Numbered from the stretch's first letter, positions 28,223 to 39,876 are shown. The stretch: DNA of 64,000 nucleotides from Bog-756 sp963699345 (GCA_963699345.1 CAVOTL010000001.1:186001-250000); one strand, 5' to 3'. Translations and numbers: made by a program. The notes: generated by a model not told the origin, from the sequence alone.

Positions 28223-31047
28223 ATGCCGTTCGTCTTCGACTTCGACCACTCCCACCGCAAGCCCCCCATGGAGATGAAGGACCTCCTCGGCGGCAAGGGG
28301 GCCAACCTGGCCGAGATGACGTCCGTGCTGGGCCTGCCCGTGCCCCCGGGCTTCACCATCGCCACCACCGCCTGCCGGGCCTACATGGACGGCGGCTGGC
28401 CGGAGGGTCTCACCGCCGAGATCAGCCCGGGCCAAGGGCCGCCTGGAGAAGGTGATGGGCAAGCGGATCGGCGATGCCGCCGACCCGCTGCTCGTCTCGG
28501 TGCGCTCCGGGGCCAAGTTCTCGATGCCCGGGATGATGGACACCGTCCTCAACCTCGGCCTCAACGACAAGTCGGTGGAGGGCCTCGCCCGCCAGACCGA
28601 TGACGAGCGGTTCGCCTACGACTCGTACCGCCGCTTCGTCGCCATGTACGGGCGCATCGTGCTCGGCGTGCCCGGCGAGGAGTTCGACACCCTGCTCGAC
28701 GCGGCCAAGGAGCTGGCCGGCACCACCAGCGACGCCGGCATCCCCATCGAACTGCTGCGCTACCTGGTCGAGGCCTACCAGCAGATCGTCGAGCGCCACA
28801 CCGGCAAGCCCTTCCCCCAGGATCCCGACGAGCAGCTGCGCGGCGCCATCGAGGCCGTCTTCGCCTCGTGGAACGGTCCCCGGGCCATCGCCTACCGCGT
28901 GCGGGAGCGGATCGCCCACGACCTCGGCACCGCCGTCAACGTCCAGGCCATGGTCTTCGGCAACCGCGACGACGAGTCCGGCACCGGCGTGGGGTTCACC
29001 CGGGACCCGGCCACCGGGGCCAAGGGGGAGTACGGCGACTTCCTCGTCAACGCCCAGGGCGAGGACGTGGTCGCCGGCATCCGCAACACCGAGCCGCTCT
29101 CGGCCCTGGCCGACGAGTTCCCGAAGATCCACAAGGAGCTGCTCGGGATCTTCGCCAAGCTCGAGCACCACTACCGCGACATGTGCGACACCGAGTTCAC
29201 CATCGAGCAGGGCAAGCTGTGGATGCTCCAGACCCGGGTGGGCAAGCGCACCGGCCGGGCCGCCCTGCGCATGGCCGTCGACATGGTGTCCGAGCGGGCC
29301 ATCCGCCTGACCCACGCCGAGGCCGTCCAGCGCATCACCGGTGAGCACCTCGAGCAGGTCCTCCACCCGCAGTTCGCCGCCCACGGACACGACGTCCTGG
29401 TCACCGGGCTCGGCGCGTCGCCGGGCGCCGCCGTCGGGCGGGTGTACCTGACCGCCGACGACGCCCAGGCCGCCGCCGAGCGGGGCGAGGCCGTGGTCCT
29501 CGTCCGCAGCGAGACGTCACCCGAGGACGTCCACGGCATGCTCGCCGCCCAGGGGATCCTGACCGCCCGCGGCGGACTGGTCAGCCACGCCGCGGTGGTG
29601 GCCCGGGGCTGGGGCAAGCCGGCCGTGGTCGGCGCCGAGGCCCTGCGGATCGGCGCCCACTCCTTCACCGTGGGCGACGTCGAGGTCTACGAGGGCGACT
29701 GGATCTCGGTCGACGGGACCAACGGGACCGTGGTGCTGGGCCAGGTCGACGTCTCCCAGGGCGAGACGCCCCCCGAGTTCGACACGCTCCTGGGCTGGGC
29801 CGACGAGATCCGCGCCGGCCACCTCGGGGTGCGGGCCAACGCCGACAACGGACCCGACGCCACCAACGCCCGCAAGCACGGGGCCGAGGGGATCGGCCTG
29901 TGCCGGACCGAGCACATGTTCCTCGCCGAGGACCGGCTGCCCGTCGTCCGACGGATGATCCTGGCCGACACCCCGGCCGACGAGCAGGAGGCCCTCGAGG
30001 CGCTCCGGGTGGCCCAGAAGGCCGACTTCGTCGAGATCCTGGAGGCCATGGACGGCCTGCCCGTCACCATCCGCCTGCTCGACCCGCCGCTGCACGAGTT
30101 CCTGCCCGACACCATGGAGCTGGCCATCAAGGAGGCGACCGACGGGACTGACCGAGGAGGAGGCCCGCCTGTACGAGGCGGCCAAGCAGTGGCACGAGTT
30201 CAACCCCATGCTGGGGACCCGCGGCGTGCGGCTGGGCGTGATCAAGCCCGGCCTGTACGCCATGCAGGTCCGGGCCCTGATGGAGGCCGCCCTCGACCGC
30301 GTGGCCGCCGGGGGCCATCCGATCGTCGAGATCATGATCCCCCTCACCGTCACCCGGGAGGAGCTGGCGCTGGCCCGCTCGTGGGTGGAGGGCGCGGTGG
30401 CCGCCACCCTGAAGGCCGGGTCCGGGGCCAAGGGCAAGAAGGGCGCGGCCGACGCCGGCAACCTCGAGGTCCTCATCGGGACCATGATCGAGACGCCCCG
30501 GGCCGCCCTGCGGGCCGCCGAGATCGCCGAGGAGGCCGAGTTCTTCTCGTTCGGCACCAACGACCTCACCCAGATGACGTTCGGCTTCAGCCGCGACGAC
30601 GTCGAGGGGCGGATGATGTCGACCTACCTGGAGGAGGGGCTGTTGAAGCGCAACCCGTTCGAGGTCGTCGACCCCGACGGGGTGGGAGAGCTGGTCCGGC
30701 TGGGCACCGAGCGGGGCCGGGCCACCCGACCGGACCTCAAGGTCGGCGTCTGCGGGGAGCACGGCGGCGATCCGGAGTCGATCGCCACCTTTGCCGCCGC
30801 CGGGCTCGACTACGTCAGCTGCTCGCCCTTCCGGGTCCCGATCGCCCGCCTGGCGGCCGCCCAGGCCGTGCTGGACGGCAAGACGGCCGCCCGGGACAAG
30901 GTGACCGGGGCCGGTCGGGCGGCCAAGAAGCCGGCCGCCAAGAAGGTGGCCACCCAGCGGACCGCCGCCCGGAAGTCGGCCTCCCCGACGGCCGCCAAGA
31001 AGGCCCCGGCCAAGAAGTCGGCCGCCAGGAAGGCCGCCCCCCGCTGA
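28223..31047 (+). CDS. ppdK: Pyruvate, phosphate dikinase with Lys/Ala-rich C-terminal tail (two 1-base insertions)
   Basis: PPDK interconverts pyruvate, ATP and Pi with PEP, AMP and PPi. Visible parts: N-terminal nucleotide-binding region ('LLGGKGANLAEMTSVLGLPV', 'VRSGAKFSMPGMMDTVLNLG'), phosphohistidine domain ('ARGGLVSHAAVVARGWGKP'), and C-terminal PEP-binding barrel ('ARKHGAEGIGLCRTEHMF', 'FFSFGTNDLTQMTFG', 'VCGEHGGDP'). Breaks near 28426 and at 30147 (extra A in GGGACTGACC) are both insertions; removing them gives 940 residues. Most PPDKs have roughly 870-900. The extra is a tail after 'VLDGKTAARDK' of about 45 residues built of 'AAKK', 'AARK' and 'APAKK' units, resembling histone-H1-like tails. 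Confidence 0.92.
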
Positions 31048-31113
31048 ACCGCCCGGGCCCGCCGGGTCCGTCCGTCGGGCCCGGCGGCGGGACGGGGCGA
31101 CCGCCCGACGCGG

Positions 31114-31119
31114 TACCGT
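31114..31119 (+). promoter_or_regulatory. -10 element of dnaG, leaderless type
   Basis: TACCGT ends 7 nt before the ATG at 31127, with no ribosome binding site between. It drives the dnaG-rpoD pair. Confidence 0.45.
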
Positions 31120-31126
31120 CGTCCCC

Positions 31127-33015
31127 ATGGGCATCCCCGACGAGGACGTGGCCCGGGTCCGGGCCGCGACGGACATCGTGGCGCTGGTCGGGGAGCACGC
31201 CGCCCTGAAGCGGGTCGGCCAGCGCTGGGTCGGCCTGTGCCCCTTCCACAGTGAGAAGTCGCCGTCGTTCAGCGTCAACGCCGAGGCCGGCTTCTACTAC
31301 TGCTTCGGCTGCCAGGCCAGCGGCGACGCCATCAGCTTCGTACGCGCCATGGAGCACCTCGACTTCGTCGACGCCGTGCGCCGGCTGGCCGACAAGGCGG
31401 GCATCACCATCCGCGAGGACGGCAACGCCGGTCGCGACAACCAGAAGCGCAAGGTCTTCCTCGACGCCATGGAGGAGGCCACCGAGTGGTACCACCGGCG
31501 CCTGCTGACGGGTCCCGACGGCGGCAAGGCGAGGGACTACCTGCGCAGTCGGGGCTACGACGGCGAGGTGGTCCGGCGGTTCCGCCTCGGCTGGGCGCCC
31601 GACGGCTGGGACACGCTGTGCACGGCCCTGAAGCTGAGCGAGGACGTGGCCGTCGGGGCCGGCCTGGGCTTCGTCAACAAGCGGGGCCGGCTCCAGGACG
31701 CGTTCCGGGCCCGGGTGCTGTTCCCGATCTGTGATCCGTCGGGACATCCGGTCGCCCTCGGCGGTCGCATCCTGCCCGGCAGCAGTGACCCGGCCAAGTA
31801 CAAGAACTCGACGGAGACGCCCATCTATTCCAAGCGCCGCACCCTCTACGCCCTCAACTGGGCGAAGCAGGACATCATCAGCTCGGGCGAAGTGGTGGTC
31901 TGCGAGGGCTACACCGATGTCATCGGGTTCTTCGAGGCGGGGGTGCCCCGGGCCGTCGCCACCTGCGGCACCGCCCTCGCCGAGGAACACGTGAAGCTCC
32001 TGAAGAACTTCGCCACCCGGATCGTCCTCGCCTTCGACGCCGACGGGGCCGGGCAGTCGGCGGCCGGTCGATTCTACGAGTGGGAGCGCAAGCTCGAGGT
32101 GGACGTGGCCGTGGCCGCCCTGCCCCCCGGCTCGGACCCCGCCGACCTGGCCCGCTCGGACCCCGCCGCCCTCCGCGAGGCGGTGGCCGGGGCGACCCCC
32201 TTCCTGCAGTTCCGCCTCGGACGCATCCTCGACGCCGCCGATCTCACGACCGCCGAGGGCCGGGCCCGGGCGGCCGACCACGCGCTCGGCGCCGTGGCCG
32301 AGCACCCCGACGACCTGGTGCGCGACCAGTACGTGATGCAGGTGGCCGAGCGCTGCCGCCTGGAGCCGGCGGCGCTCCGGGAGCGGCTCGAACGGATCCG
32401 CCGGGACGGCCCCCGGCAGCCCACCGGCTCCGAACGGGCCCCGTCCCGGCCGGCCCCCCCGGTCGATCGCGACCCCCGCGGCTACGACGGACCCGACGAG
32501 CCGGGCCCCGAGCCCGGGTGGGACCCCTGGGAGGACGGACCCGGGCCCGGAAGCCCCGGTGGGCGGTCCACCACCCCGGAGTTCCGCCCGGGCCTCGAGG
32601 CGCTCCGCCTGGCCATCCACCGGCCCGAGGACGTGGGGGACCGACTGGAGGACGTGCTCTTCTCCGACCCGGTCCAACGGGCCGCCTTCGTCGCCCTGGT
32701 CGAGTCCGACGACCTCGGCGAGGCCATCGACGGGGCCTCCGGGCCCGTCCAGGCCCTGCTGGTCCGCCTGACCGTCGAGGAGCCCCGCTCCGAACCCGAC
32801 GAGGTGGTGGCCCAACTCGTCCGGGACACCGTTCGGCGCGAACTTCCCGTGCTGACCGTGGAGGCCCGCACGTCCCCCGACGCCATGGCCGACGCCGCGC
32901 GGGTGGCCGCCTGGCTCCAGGACCTGGACCGACCCGGTTCCTCGGCAGAGGCGTCCCAGGGATTGGTAGCGTGGCTTCTCGTGAGGGCACAACAGAACGG
33001 GTCCGGGCGGGTCGC

Positions 33016-33019
<4 letters not shown>
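31127..33019 (+). CDS. dnaG: DNA primase DnaG
   Basis: Synthesises RNA primers for replication. The 630-residue protein has the N-terminal CHC2 zinc finger (C38, H41, C59, C62; 'CPFHSEKSPSFS', 'YYCFGCQASGD'), the primase core with 'KYKNSTETPIYSK', and a Toprim domain ('VVCEGYTDVIGF', 'LAFDADGAGQSA'). A Pro/Gly-rich linker (about 430-480) leads to the C-terminal helicase-interacting domain. The stop overlaps the rpoD start (ATGA), giving the conserved dnaG-rpoD macromolecular-synthesis pair. Confidence 0.95.
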
Positions 33020-34415
<1,396 letters not shown>

Positions 34416-34434
<19 letters not shown>

Positions 34435-35193
34435 GGCCCCACCGCCGGCCGGCGCCGCCGCCCGGCCACGCCGCGGGCGTCACCGTCCCCGTCGACGAGC
34501 ACCTCGAGGTCGTCGTAGCCGGCCGACGAGTACCGCTCGGCGAGGGCGTCGACCTGGTCGGCCCCGACCTCGAGCAGCAGCCAGCCGCCCGGACGCACCC
34601 AGCGGGGACTGCGGGCCACCACGGCCGCCCACCGGGCCCAGGCCGTCGGGTCCGCCGTCGAGCGCCCGCCGGGGCTCGTAGGCCAGGACGTCACGGGGTA
34701 GGAGGTGGAGGGCGCCGGTGGGCACGTAGGGGAGGACGCCGCACAGCACGTCGACGCGACCGGCCAGGTCGTCCGGCAGCGGGTCGTCGAGCGGTCCCTC
34801 GAGGACGGTCACCCCGTTGCGCCGGGCACAGGCCACCGCCCGCGGGTCCACATCGGTGCCTACCACCCGGGCCCCCGGGCGCCGGCGGGACAGGACGAGG
34901 GCGATCGCCCCCGACCCGGTCGCCAGGTCCACGGCCGTCCCGCGGTCGGGCAGGAGGGACGCCGCCCGTTCGGCCAGCGTCTCGGACTGCCAGCGGGGAA
35001 CGTAGACCCCGGGGTCGACGGCCACGTCCGTCCCGCAGAACCGGGAGGTGCCCGTCAGCCAGGCGAGCGGCTCGCCGGCCACCCGACGGGCCACCAGGGC
35101 CTCGAGGGAGTCGGCGTCCGGGGCCGAGGCCACCAGCTCGACCGCCTCCTCGTCGGCGGCCACGCACCCGGCTCCGGCCAGGGCCCGCATCAC
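34416..35193 (-). CDS. PrmC-related N5-glutamine-type methyltransferase (one frameshift)
   Basis: SAM-dependent methyltransferase of the HemK/PrmC group, about 259 residues. The N-terminal helical part is short. The Rossmann core has 'AVDLATGSGAIALVLSRRRPG' and 'VVGTDVDPRAVACARRNG'. The PrmC signature NPPY is replaced by V-L-P-Y in 'VLCGVLPYVPTGAL', as in the actinobacterial PrmC-like subgroup of unknown substrate, so release-factor methylation should not be assumed. A frame switch near 34640 links 'ALDGGPDGL' to 'ARWAAVVARSPRWVRPGG'. Tail-to-tail overlap with rpoD. GTG 35193 is the best visible start. Confidence 0.78.
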
Positions 35194-35237
35194 CCGGGCG
35201 ATCAGGGCCTCCGGGTCCGGGAGCGGACCGGGGGTCG

Positions 35238-35558
35238 TCAGACGGCCAGCGTGCTGCGCTCGTTGATGGCGACGGCCAGATCGCCGGCCATCTCGATGAC
35301 GAGCGCGTCGGTCGCCTCCTCGCCGTCGCGCCAGCCGCCCAGCACCCCGAGGGCGTCACGGGCCCGCACCGTGCTCAGTACCACCACGGCCCGGGCCTTG
35401 GCGGGCCAGCCGGTCAGGCGCCGGCGCCGGCCGGCCCGGACGGTCGAGCCGTCGGCGGCCACCACCCGGAGGCGGGTGCGGCGGGAGCGGGCGATCCCGA
35501 TGGCGGATCCGAGGGCGATGGCGGCAGCGGCCACGATGCGAAGCTTCACGGCCGCCAT
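35238..35558 (-). CDS. Small conserved hypothetical protein with one membrane helix
   Basis: About 106 residues from the ATG at 35558: one hydrophobic helix (about 6-20, 'IVAAAAIALGSAIGIA'), a basic stretch, then a soluble part ending 'ALVIEMAGDLAVAINERSTL'. No family is recognised. It lies immediately upstream of the PrmC-like gene on the same strand and may be co-transcribed with it. The frame is open further upstream, but that would run back toward the tRNA promoter region. Confidence 0.55.
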   Translation of the reverse strand: MAAVKLRIVAAAAIALGSAIGIARSRRTRLRVVAADGSTVRAGRRRRLTGWPAKARAVVVLSTVRARDALGVLGGWRDGEEATDALVIEMAGDLAVAINERSTLAV

Positions 35559-35674
35559 TGTGGCGCGGTTCGCGGTGGCGTGCACCTGCGATCCGGTGGG
35601 GTGGATCCGACCGGCTATTCTCCTCTGGCACACCGGACCGTCCCGAGGCCTGACGCGGACGTGCCGGCGCCGTT

Positions 35675-35750
35675 TCCGGGGTAGCTCAATCGGCAGAGCA
35701 TCTGACTGTTAATCAGAGGGTTGTGAGTTCGAGTCTCACCCCCGGAGCCA
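35675..35750 (+). tRNA. tRNA-Asn (GTT)
   Basis: Complete cloverleaf: acceptor TCCGGGG pairs with CCCCGGA, D-loop 'AGCTCAATCGGCAGAGC', anticodon stem-loop with GTT in 'CTGTTAA', T-arm 'GTTCGAGTC', discriminator G and an encoded CCA (35748-35750). A -10-like TATTCT lies at 35616-35621. Confidence 0.97.
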
Positions 35751-35823
35751 GCGGAAGGGCGGCGACGTCGGCCATCGACCCGTCCCGTCCGCAGCCGTCG
35801 ACCGTCCGGTCACGAGGGAGCCG

Positions 35824-35961
35824 ATGCCGACATCCGACCGTTGTCCCACCTGTGGCCACCCGGGGCATCATCGGGCCGGCACCGACGGGCGGTTCTGCGA
35901 CGACTGCGACCGGTGCTGGTCCGATCGCCAGCGCCACGAGCGGCCGCCGCACCACAACTGA
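35824..35961 (+). CDS. Zinc-ribbon microprotein, 45 residues
   Basis: A short reading frame just after tRNA-Asn encodes a 45-residue protein with two Cys pairs, 'CPTCGHPGHH' near the N-terminus and 'FCDDCDRCW' in the middle, plus many His and Arg. The CxxC...CxxC spacing fits a treble-clef or zinc-ribbon fold. The ATG at 35824 is preceded by GAGGGAG, a good ribosome binding site, and the stop lies 10 nt before the ATP-grasp gene. Function unknown; a nucleic-acid or protein adaptor is only a guess. Confidence 0.6.
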   Translation: MPTSDRCPTCGHPGHHRAGTDGRFCDDCDRCWSDRQRHERPPHHN

Positions 35962-35971
35962 GCGGGTCGCC

Positions 35972-36965
35972 GTGAGCCCCCGGGTGGCCTTCGCCACCGC
36001 CCCCGCCGAGCGACTGGGCCCGAACGACACCGATCGGCCGCACCACGAGGCCGCGGCCCGGGCCGCCGGTATCGGGCTCGACCACGTGGTCTGGTCCGAT
36101 CCGGATGCCGACTGGTCGTCCTACGACCTGGTGGTGGTGCGGTCCACCTGGGACTACCTGGACCACCTCGAGGACTTCGGAGCGTGGTTCGGACCGGGTG
36201 GAGCGCGCTCGGGACGTTGCAGAATCCCGCGCCGGTGGTGCGGTGGAACCTGGACAAGCGCTACCTCGTCGAGCTGGCGGCGTCGGGGGTGCCGGTGATC
36301 CCCACCCGGGTCTGTGGGGACACGGCCGTCGGTGGCGGCCGCCCTCGACGCGATGGCGGGAGACGTCGGGGAGGTGGTGGTCAAGCCGGTGGTGTCGGCG
36401 GGCAGCCACCTGACCGGCCGCTTCGCCGCCGGTGATCCGGCAGCGGCCGCGGCTGGCCGACCGGATCCTGTCCGGCGGCACCGCGGTGCTCGTCCAGCCG
36501 GCCGTGACGTCGGTGGCCACCGAGGGAGAGGTCGCCGCCCTGGTGTTCGGGGGCACCGTCTCCCACGCGGTGCGCAAAGCACCCATCCTGGCCCTGGGGG
36601 GTGGTCTCGTCGGGGGGACGTACACCGAGCGCGTGGCCCGGGAGGAGCTGAGCCCCGCCCGGCGGGCGGTGGTGGACGCCGCGTCGGCGGCCGTGGCGCA
36701 GGTGGTGGCCGACCGCTTCGGGGTGCGGGAACCCCTGTTGTACGCCCGGATCGACCTCGTCACCCTGGACGACGGTTCGGTCGGGGTGCTCGAGGTGGAG
36801 TTGGCCGAGCCCACGTTCTTCCTGGACGTCGCCCCGGAGGCCGCCGACCGCTTCGCGGCGCTCGTGGCCGGACGGGCCACGACGCCCACGAGCCGCGGGC
36901 GACCCCGCTCCGGCCACGCGTCCACGTGGGCCGGCCCGGCTGGACAGGGTGGCCTTCCGGGGTGA
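35972..36965 (+). CDS. ATP-grasp domain protein (RimK/glutathione-synthetase-like; three frameshifts)
   Basis: About 330 residues after repair. The N-terminus 'MSPRVAFATAPAERLGPNDT' with 'YDLVVVRSTWDYLDHL' belongs to a family of ATP-dependent carboxylate-amine ligase-like proteins. Downstream blocks are 'VVRWNLDKRYLVELAASGVP', 'GEVVVKPVVSAGSH', 'VLVQPAVTSVATEGEVAAL' and the C-terminal metal-binding 'LYARIDLV' and 'VLEVELAEPTFFL'. These lie in different frames, with switches near 36200, 36335 and 36455. The substrate is unknown. It lies downstream of the zinc-ribbon microprotein with a 10-nt gap. Confidence 0.8.
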
Positions 36966-37018
36966 GAAGGTGAGGGGGTGATCATCGTCGGCGCCCCCCG
37001 GACCTCCCGGACGTCCTG

Positions 37019-37393
37019 ATGGAGCAGCCCCAGCTCGGGCCCACCGGCCGACCGGGACGCGGGCTCGGGTGCCTCGGCCCGATCCTAGGGGTCGTGGCCC
37101 TGGTGGCGATCGTCGCCGCCGTGGCGACGATCGGCCTCGTCGTCCTGGCCATCGTGGCGGTGGTGGTGGTGATCGGCCTCGTCGTCTTCGCGGTCGACCG
37201 TCTGCTGCTGGCCCTGAGCCCGAAGCGGCGCCAACGGCGCGACGACCTGCTGCGGTCCTGGGGCATGGGGGGAGGTCCCGTCATCGACTCCACCGCCATC
37301 GACACCACCGCGACGGTCGAGGTACGCGATCCCGAGCCCCCCACGCGGCCTCCGGACCCCGCTCCGGAGGGCGGAGGCGACGGCGACGCCTGA
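37019..37393 (+). CDS. Small membrane protein, hypothetical
   Basis: 124 residues: a Gly/Pro-rich start, one long or two adjacent Val/Ile-rich helices (about 22-60, 'GVVALVAIVAAVATIGLVV'), a basic cytoplasmic patch ('SPKRRQRRDDLLRSWG') and an acidic Pro-rich tail. No family is recognised. Codon use matches the neighbours. It stands alone before tRNA-Met. Confidence 0.6.
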   Translation: MEQPQLGPTGRPGRGLGCLGPILGVVALVAIVAAVATIGLVVLAIVAVVVVIGLVVFAVDRLLLALSPKRRQRRDDLLRSWGMGGGPVIDSTAIDTTATVEVRDPEPPTRPPDPAPEGGGDGDA

Positions 37394-37504
37394 CGCCCGG
37401 CTCCGACCGGGTCGCTCCGTCCGCGCCCCGTCGCGGCCACCCGCTGGCGATCGTGGGCCGCCACCGCGGGTTCGCTCTAGCATCCGCTCACGAAGGAGCA
37501 CCCC

Positions 37505-37580
<76 letters not shown>

Positions 37581-37643
37581 ACCAGGATGGTCCTCCGGGG
37601 CGTCCGGCCGGGTCGCCGGGTCCGCGATCGTGCAGCGGCTGCA

Positions 37644-37897
37644 CTACGGACCCGACGACCCATCCTCTCGCCTCGGATCGTGCCCGGGGGCGGGCGGTGG
37701 GCCCCAGCCGGGGAAGGGCTCCTGGACGGCCCCACCGATGACGGGCTCGTCGAGGAAGTGCAGGGTGGGCCGACCCCCCGGGGGGCGGCGGGTCCGCCCT
37801 CCGACTCCTGCAGGGTGACGTAGAGGGGGTAGATGTGGGTCCCGTGCGCGGGCCCCGAGCCGCTACCTGCCACCGTCCCCGTTCGGGCGTCGCGCAT
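37644..37897 (-). CDS. Small hypothetical protein, about 84 residues, with one frameshift
   Basis: On the minus strand an ATG at 37897 follows a strong ribosome binding site (GGAGG, 5 nt spacing). The product begins 'MRDARTGTVAGSGSGPAHGT' and continues 'HIYPLYVTLQESEGG'. After one missing base in the G/C-rich run near 37780 it reads 'LHFLDEPVIGGAVQEPFPGW' to a TAG at 37644. Corrected length is exactly 84 residues. The residue mix looks like a real protein, but no family is recognised. Confidence 0.5.
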
Positions 37898-38057
37898 CCG
37901 AGCCTCCTCCCACTCGGCCCGTCATGCGGGCCGGGTCTCGTGTCGAGGTGGCGCCAACTGGTTCCACTGACCACCCTCGCGCCGGTCCGGCCCGATGGCA
38001 ATGGTCAACTTGGGGCGATGACCACCTCCGCCGACGCGGGGACGCCGGGACCGGGGC

Positions 38058-38960
38058 TCACACCGACGGCGGCTCCTCGGAGTCGGTCGGGGCCGCCGGT
38101 CCCGGGGACCAGGCGGGTGGAGCCGGCGGGGTTTCCGCCGATCCCGCGGGTCCTGACCCGGCCGGATCACCCGGCCACACCGGGGGCGGTGCCGTGGGGG
38201 GTGCCGCCGTCGGGGGTGCGGCCGTCGGAGGTGCGGCCGTCGGGGGTGCGGAGGGCTCGGCCGGCACCTGGGTCCAGGCGGGGGGAGGGGCGGCCGGGTA
38301 CCCCGGGGCCTGGGGGTACGGCGTCGGGTACGTCGCCGGGGTGGTCCCCGCATAGGGATCGTGGCCGGCCGCCGGGCCGCCGTAGGGCGGGGCCGGGGCA
38401 CCGTAGGGCGGTGGGGCACCGTAGGGGGGTGGCGGAGCGTAGGGCGGTGGGGGAGCGCCATAGGGATGCGGCTGGGCCGCCGGCCAGGCGGCCATCCCGG
38501 AGCCGGCGGTCGCCGCGCCCGCCCCGACCAATGCCGGATCGGCCGGCCCGAGTGGGGAGTAGGCCGGCGTCGACGGGTCGTCGGCGCCTTCGTCGTCACC
38601 GTGCCGGGGCTTGCGCAGCACCCAGATCAGGCCGACGCCGGCCACGACCAGGGAGACCACGAGGATGGCCAGGGAGGCCAGGCCCCGGCGGTCGGCCAAC
38701 GACTGGCACTCCTGGACGAACGTCTCCCACTGGTGGTGGGCCGCGGTGTTCGACGCGGGCGGCTTGGGTCCGGCGCCGATCGAGCCCGGCTCGGCCAGCG
38801 CTTCGAGGGCCGTCTCCGATGCGGTGCTCGGTCCACAGGTGCCGCCGATCGCCGGTGCGGGCAGCGCCGTCAACATGCCGGCGGCGCCATAGGCGATGCC
38901 GAAGCAGCCGATGAACACGAAGAGCAGGATCAGGAGCGTGCGGACGGGGGACGGCTTCAT
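38058..38960 (-). CDS. Two-helix membrane protein with Pro/Tyr/Gly-rich C-terminal domain
   Basis: 300 residues. Helix 1 (about 8-30, 'LLILLFVFIGCFGIAYGAAG') and helix 2 (about 95-112, 'LASLAILVVSLVVAGVGLIW') enclose an outside loop with two cysteines, a possible disulfide. The C-terminal half is low complexity, with repeated 'PPYGAPPP'-type units and four copies of 'APPTA'. The ATG follows a good ribosome binding site (AAAGGAAA). Such Pro/Tyr-rich tails occur in actinobacterial envelope and division-associated proteins; no specific function is claimed. Confidence 0.7.
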   Translation of the reverse strand: MKPSPVRTLLILLFVFIGCFGIAYGAAGMLTALPAPAIGGTCGPSTASETALEALAEPGSIGAGPKPPASNTAAHHQWETFVQECQSLADRRGLASLAILVVSLVVAGVGLIWVLRKPRHGDDEGADDPSTPAYSPLGPADPALVGAGAATAGSGMAAWPAAQPHPYGAPPPPYAPPPPYGAPPPYGAPAPPYGGPAAGHDPYAGTTPATYPTPYPQAPGYPAAPPPAWTQVPAEPSAPPTAAPPTAAPPTAAPPTAPPPVWPGDPAGSGPAGSAETPPAPPAWSPGPAAPTDSEEPPSV

Positions 38961-39134
38961 CAGGTTTCCTTTCGGGCCTCCGCGATCGTAGTCAGCGGGG
39001 CGGCCCGGACGGCCGCGGGCCGCCGGGCGCCACCGGGTTCGGGTCGGCACGGGGGAGCGGACTATCGTCGGTCTCCGCAGGGTCGGGACCCCGTCCCGAC
39101 CCCCGCCGGCCCACGTGTCGACGACAGGAGAACG

Positions 39135-39503
39135 ATGGACATCGAGGACTTCTACAGCGCCGACGAGCGCCGCCGGCAGTCGGCCGAATTCGAATTCGGC
39201 AACAACTGGTTCGACAACCGGGGCAGCCGCTACGAGATCAGCTGGGTCGAGGACACCGGCGAGCTCTACGCCATGCTCGAACTCGCCCCCGAGGCGGACT
39301 CGTGGACCCCGTTCGGCGACATCGAGGTGGAGGACGTCAAGATCGACACCCTGGTCGTGACGGTGCTGGCCGTGATCCCCACCCGCGACGCCGTCGAGCA
39401 GCTCCTCGACGGGTGGGCGGACCACATGGAAGAGCCGGACGGCGTCCACTGGGTGGCCGAACGGCTGACCTCGGCCGGGCTCGCCCGACCGGCCCTTGAC
39501 TGA
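39135..39503 (+). CDS. Conserved hypothetical protein, 122 residues
   Basis: Soluble acidic protein starting 'MDIEDFYSADERRRQSAEFE' and containing 'YEISWVEDTGELYAMLE'. No motif or family is recognised. The ribosome binding site CAGGAG precedes the ATG, and a TATCGT -10-like hexamer lies at 39064-39069. Its stop overlaps the next gene by 8 nt, so it heads a run of four overlapping genes ending with the SnoaL-like protein. Confidence 0.65.
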   Translation: MDIEDFYSADERRRQSAEFEFGNNWFDNRGSRYEISWVEDTGELYAMLELAPEADSWTPFGDIEVEDVKIDTLVVTVLAVIPTRDAVEQLLDGWADHMEEPDGVHWVAERLTSAGLARPALD

Positions 39504-39876
39504 GCGGGCCCCGGACGTGGAGGTGGTGGTCGACCTGCCGTCGGGCCGGGTCGGCCTCACCGGCTGGTCGATGCTGCACTCGCTGGTCGTGTGCGTCGAC
39601 GGCGGCCGGGGCGTCCGGCGCGACGAGGTGTCCGAGTGGCGGCTCACCACGGTCCTCGCTGGTGCCGGAGTGTCCCGGGCGTCCGGTACGGGTGAGGCCC
39701 TGGTTCCGGGACGGGTCCTGCACGACCTCGCCGAGGTGGCGGCCTCCACCGAGGGGACCCGCCTCGACGACGAGTGGGACCGGGCGTTCGCCGCGATGCT
39801 GGACGTCGCCGCGTCCGAGGGATGGGTCGATGACGAAGGGGCCATCCGGGCCCATGTCGAGTGGAGGAACACCTGA
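39496..39876 (+). CDS. Conserved hypothetical protein, 126 residues
   Basis: Soluble protein ('VEVVVDLPSGRVGLTGWSML', 'EWDRAFAAMLDVAASEGWVD'). The apparent start is a TTG at 39496; a GTG a few codons later is possible. Stop and next start overlap (TGATG), so it is translationally coupled to the F420-type oxidoreductase. Function unknown. Confidence 0.6.
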   Translation: MTERAPDVEVVVDLPSGRVGLTGWSMLHSLVVCVDGGRGVRRDEVSEWRLTTVLAGAGVSRASGTGEALVPGRVLHDLAEVAASTEGTRLDDEWDRAFAAMLDVAASEGWVDDEGAIRAHVEWRNT

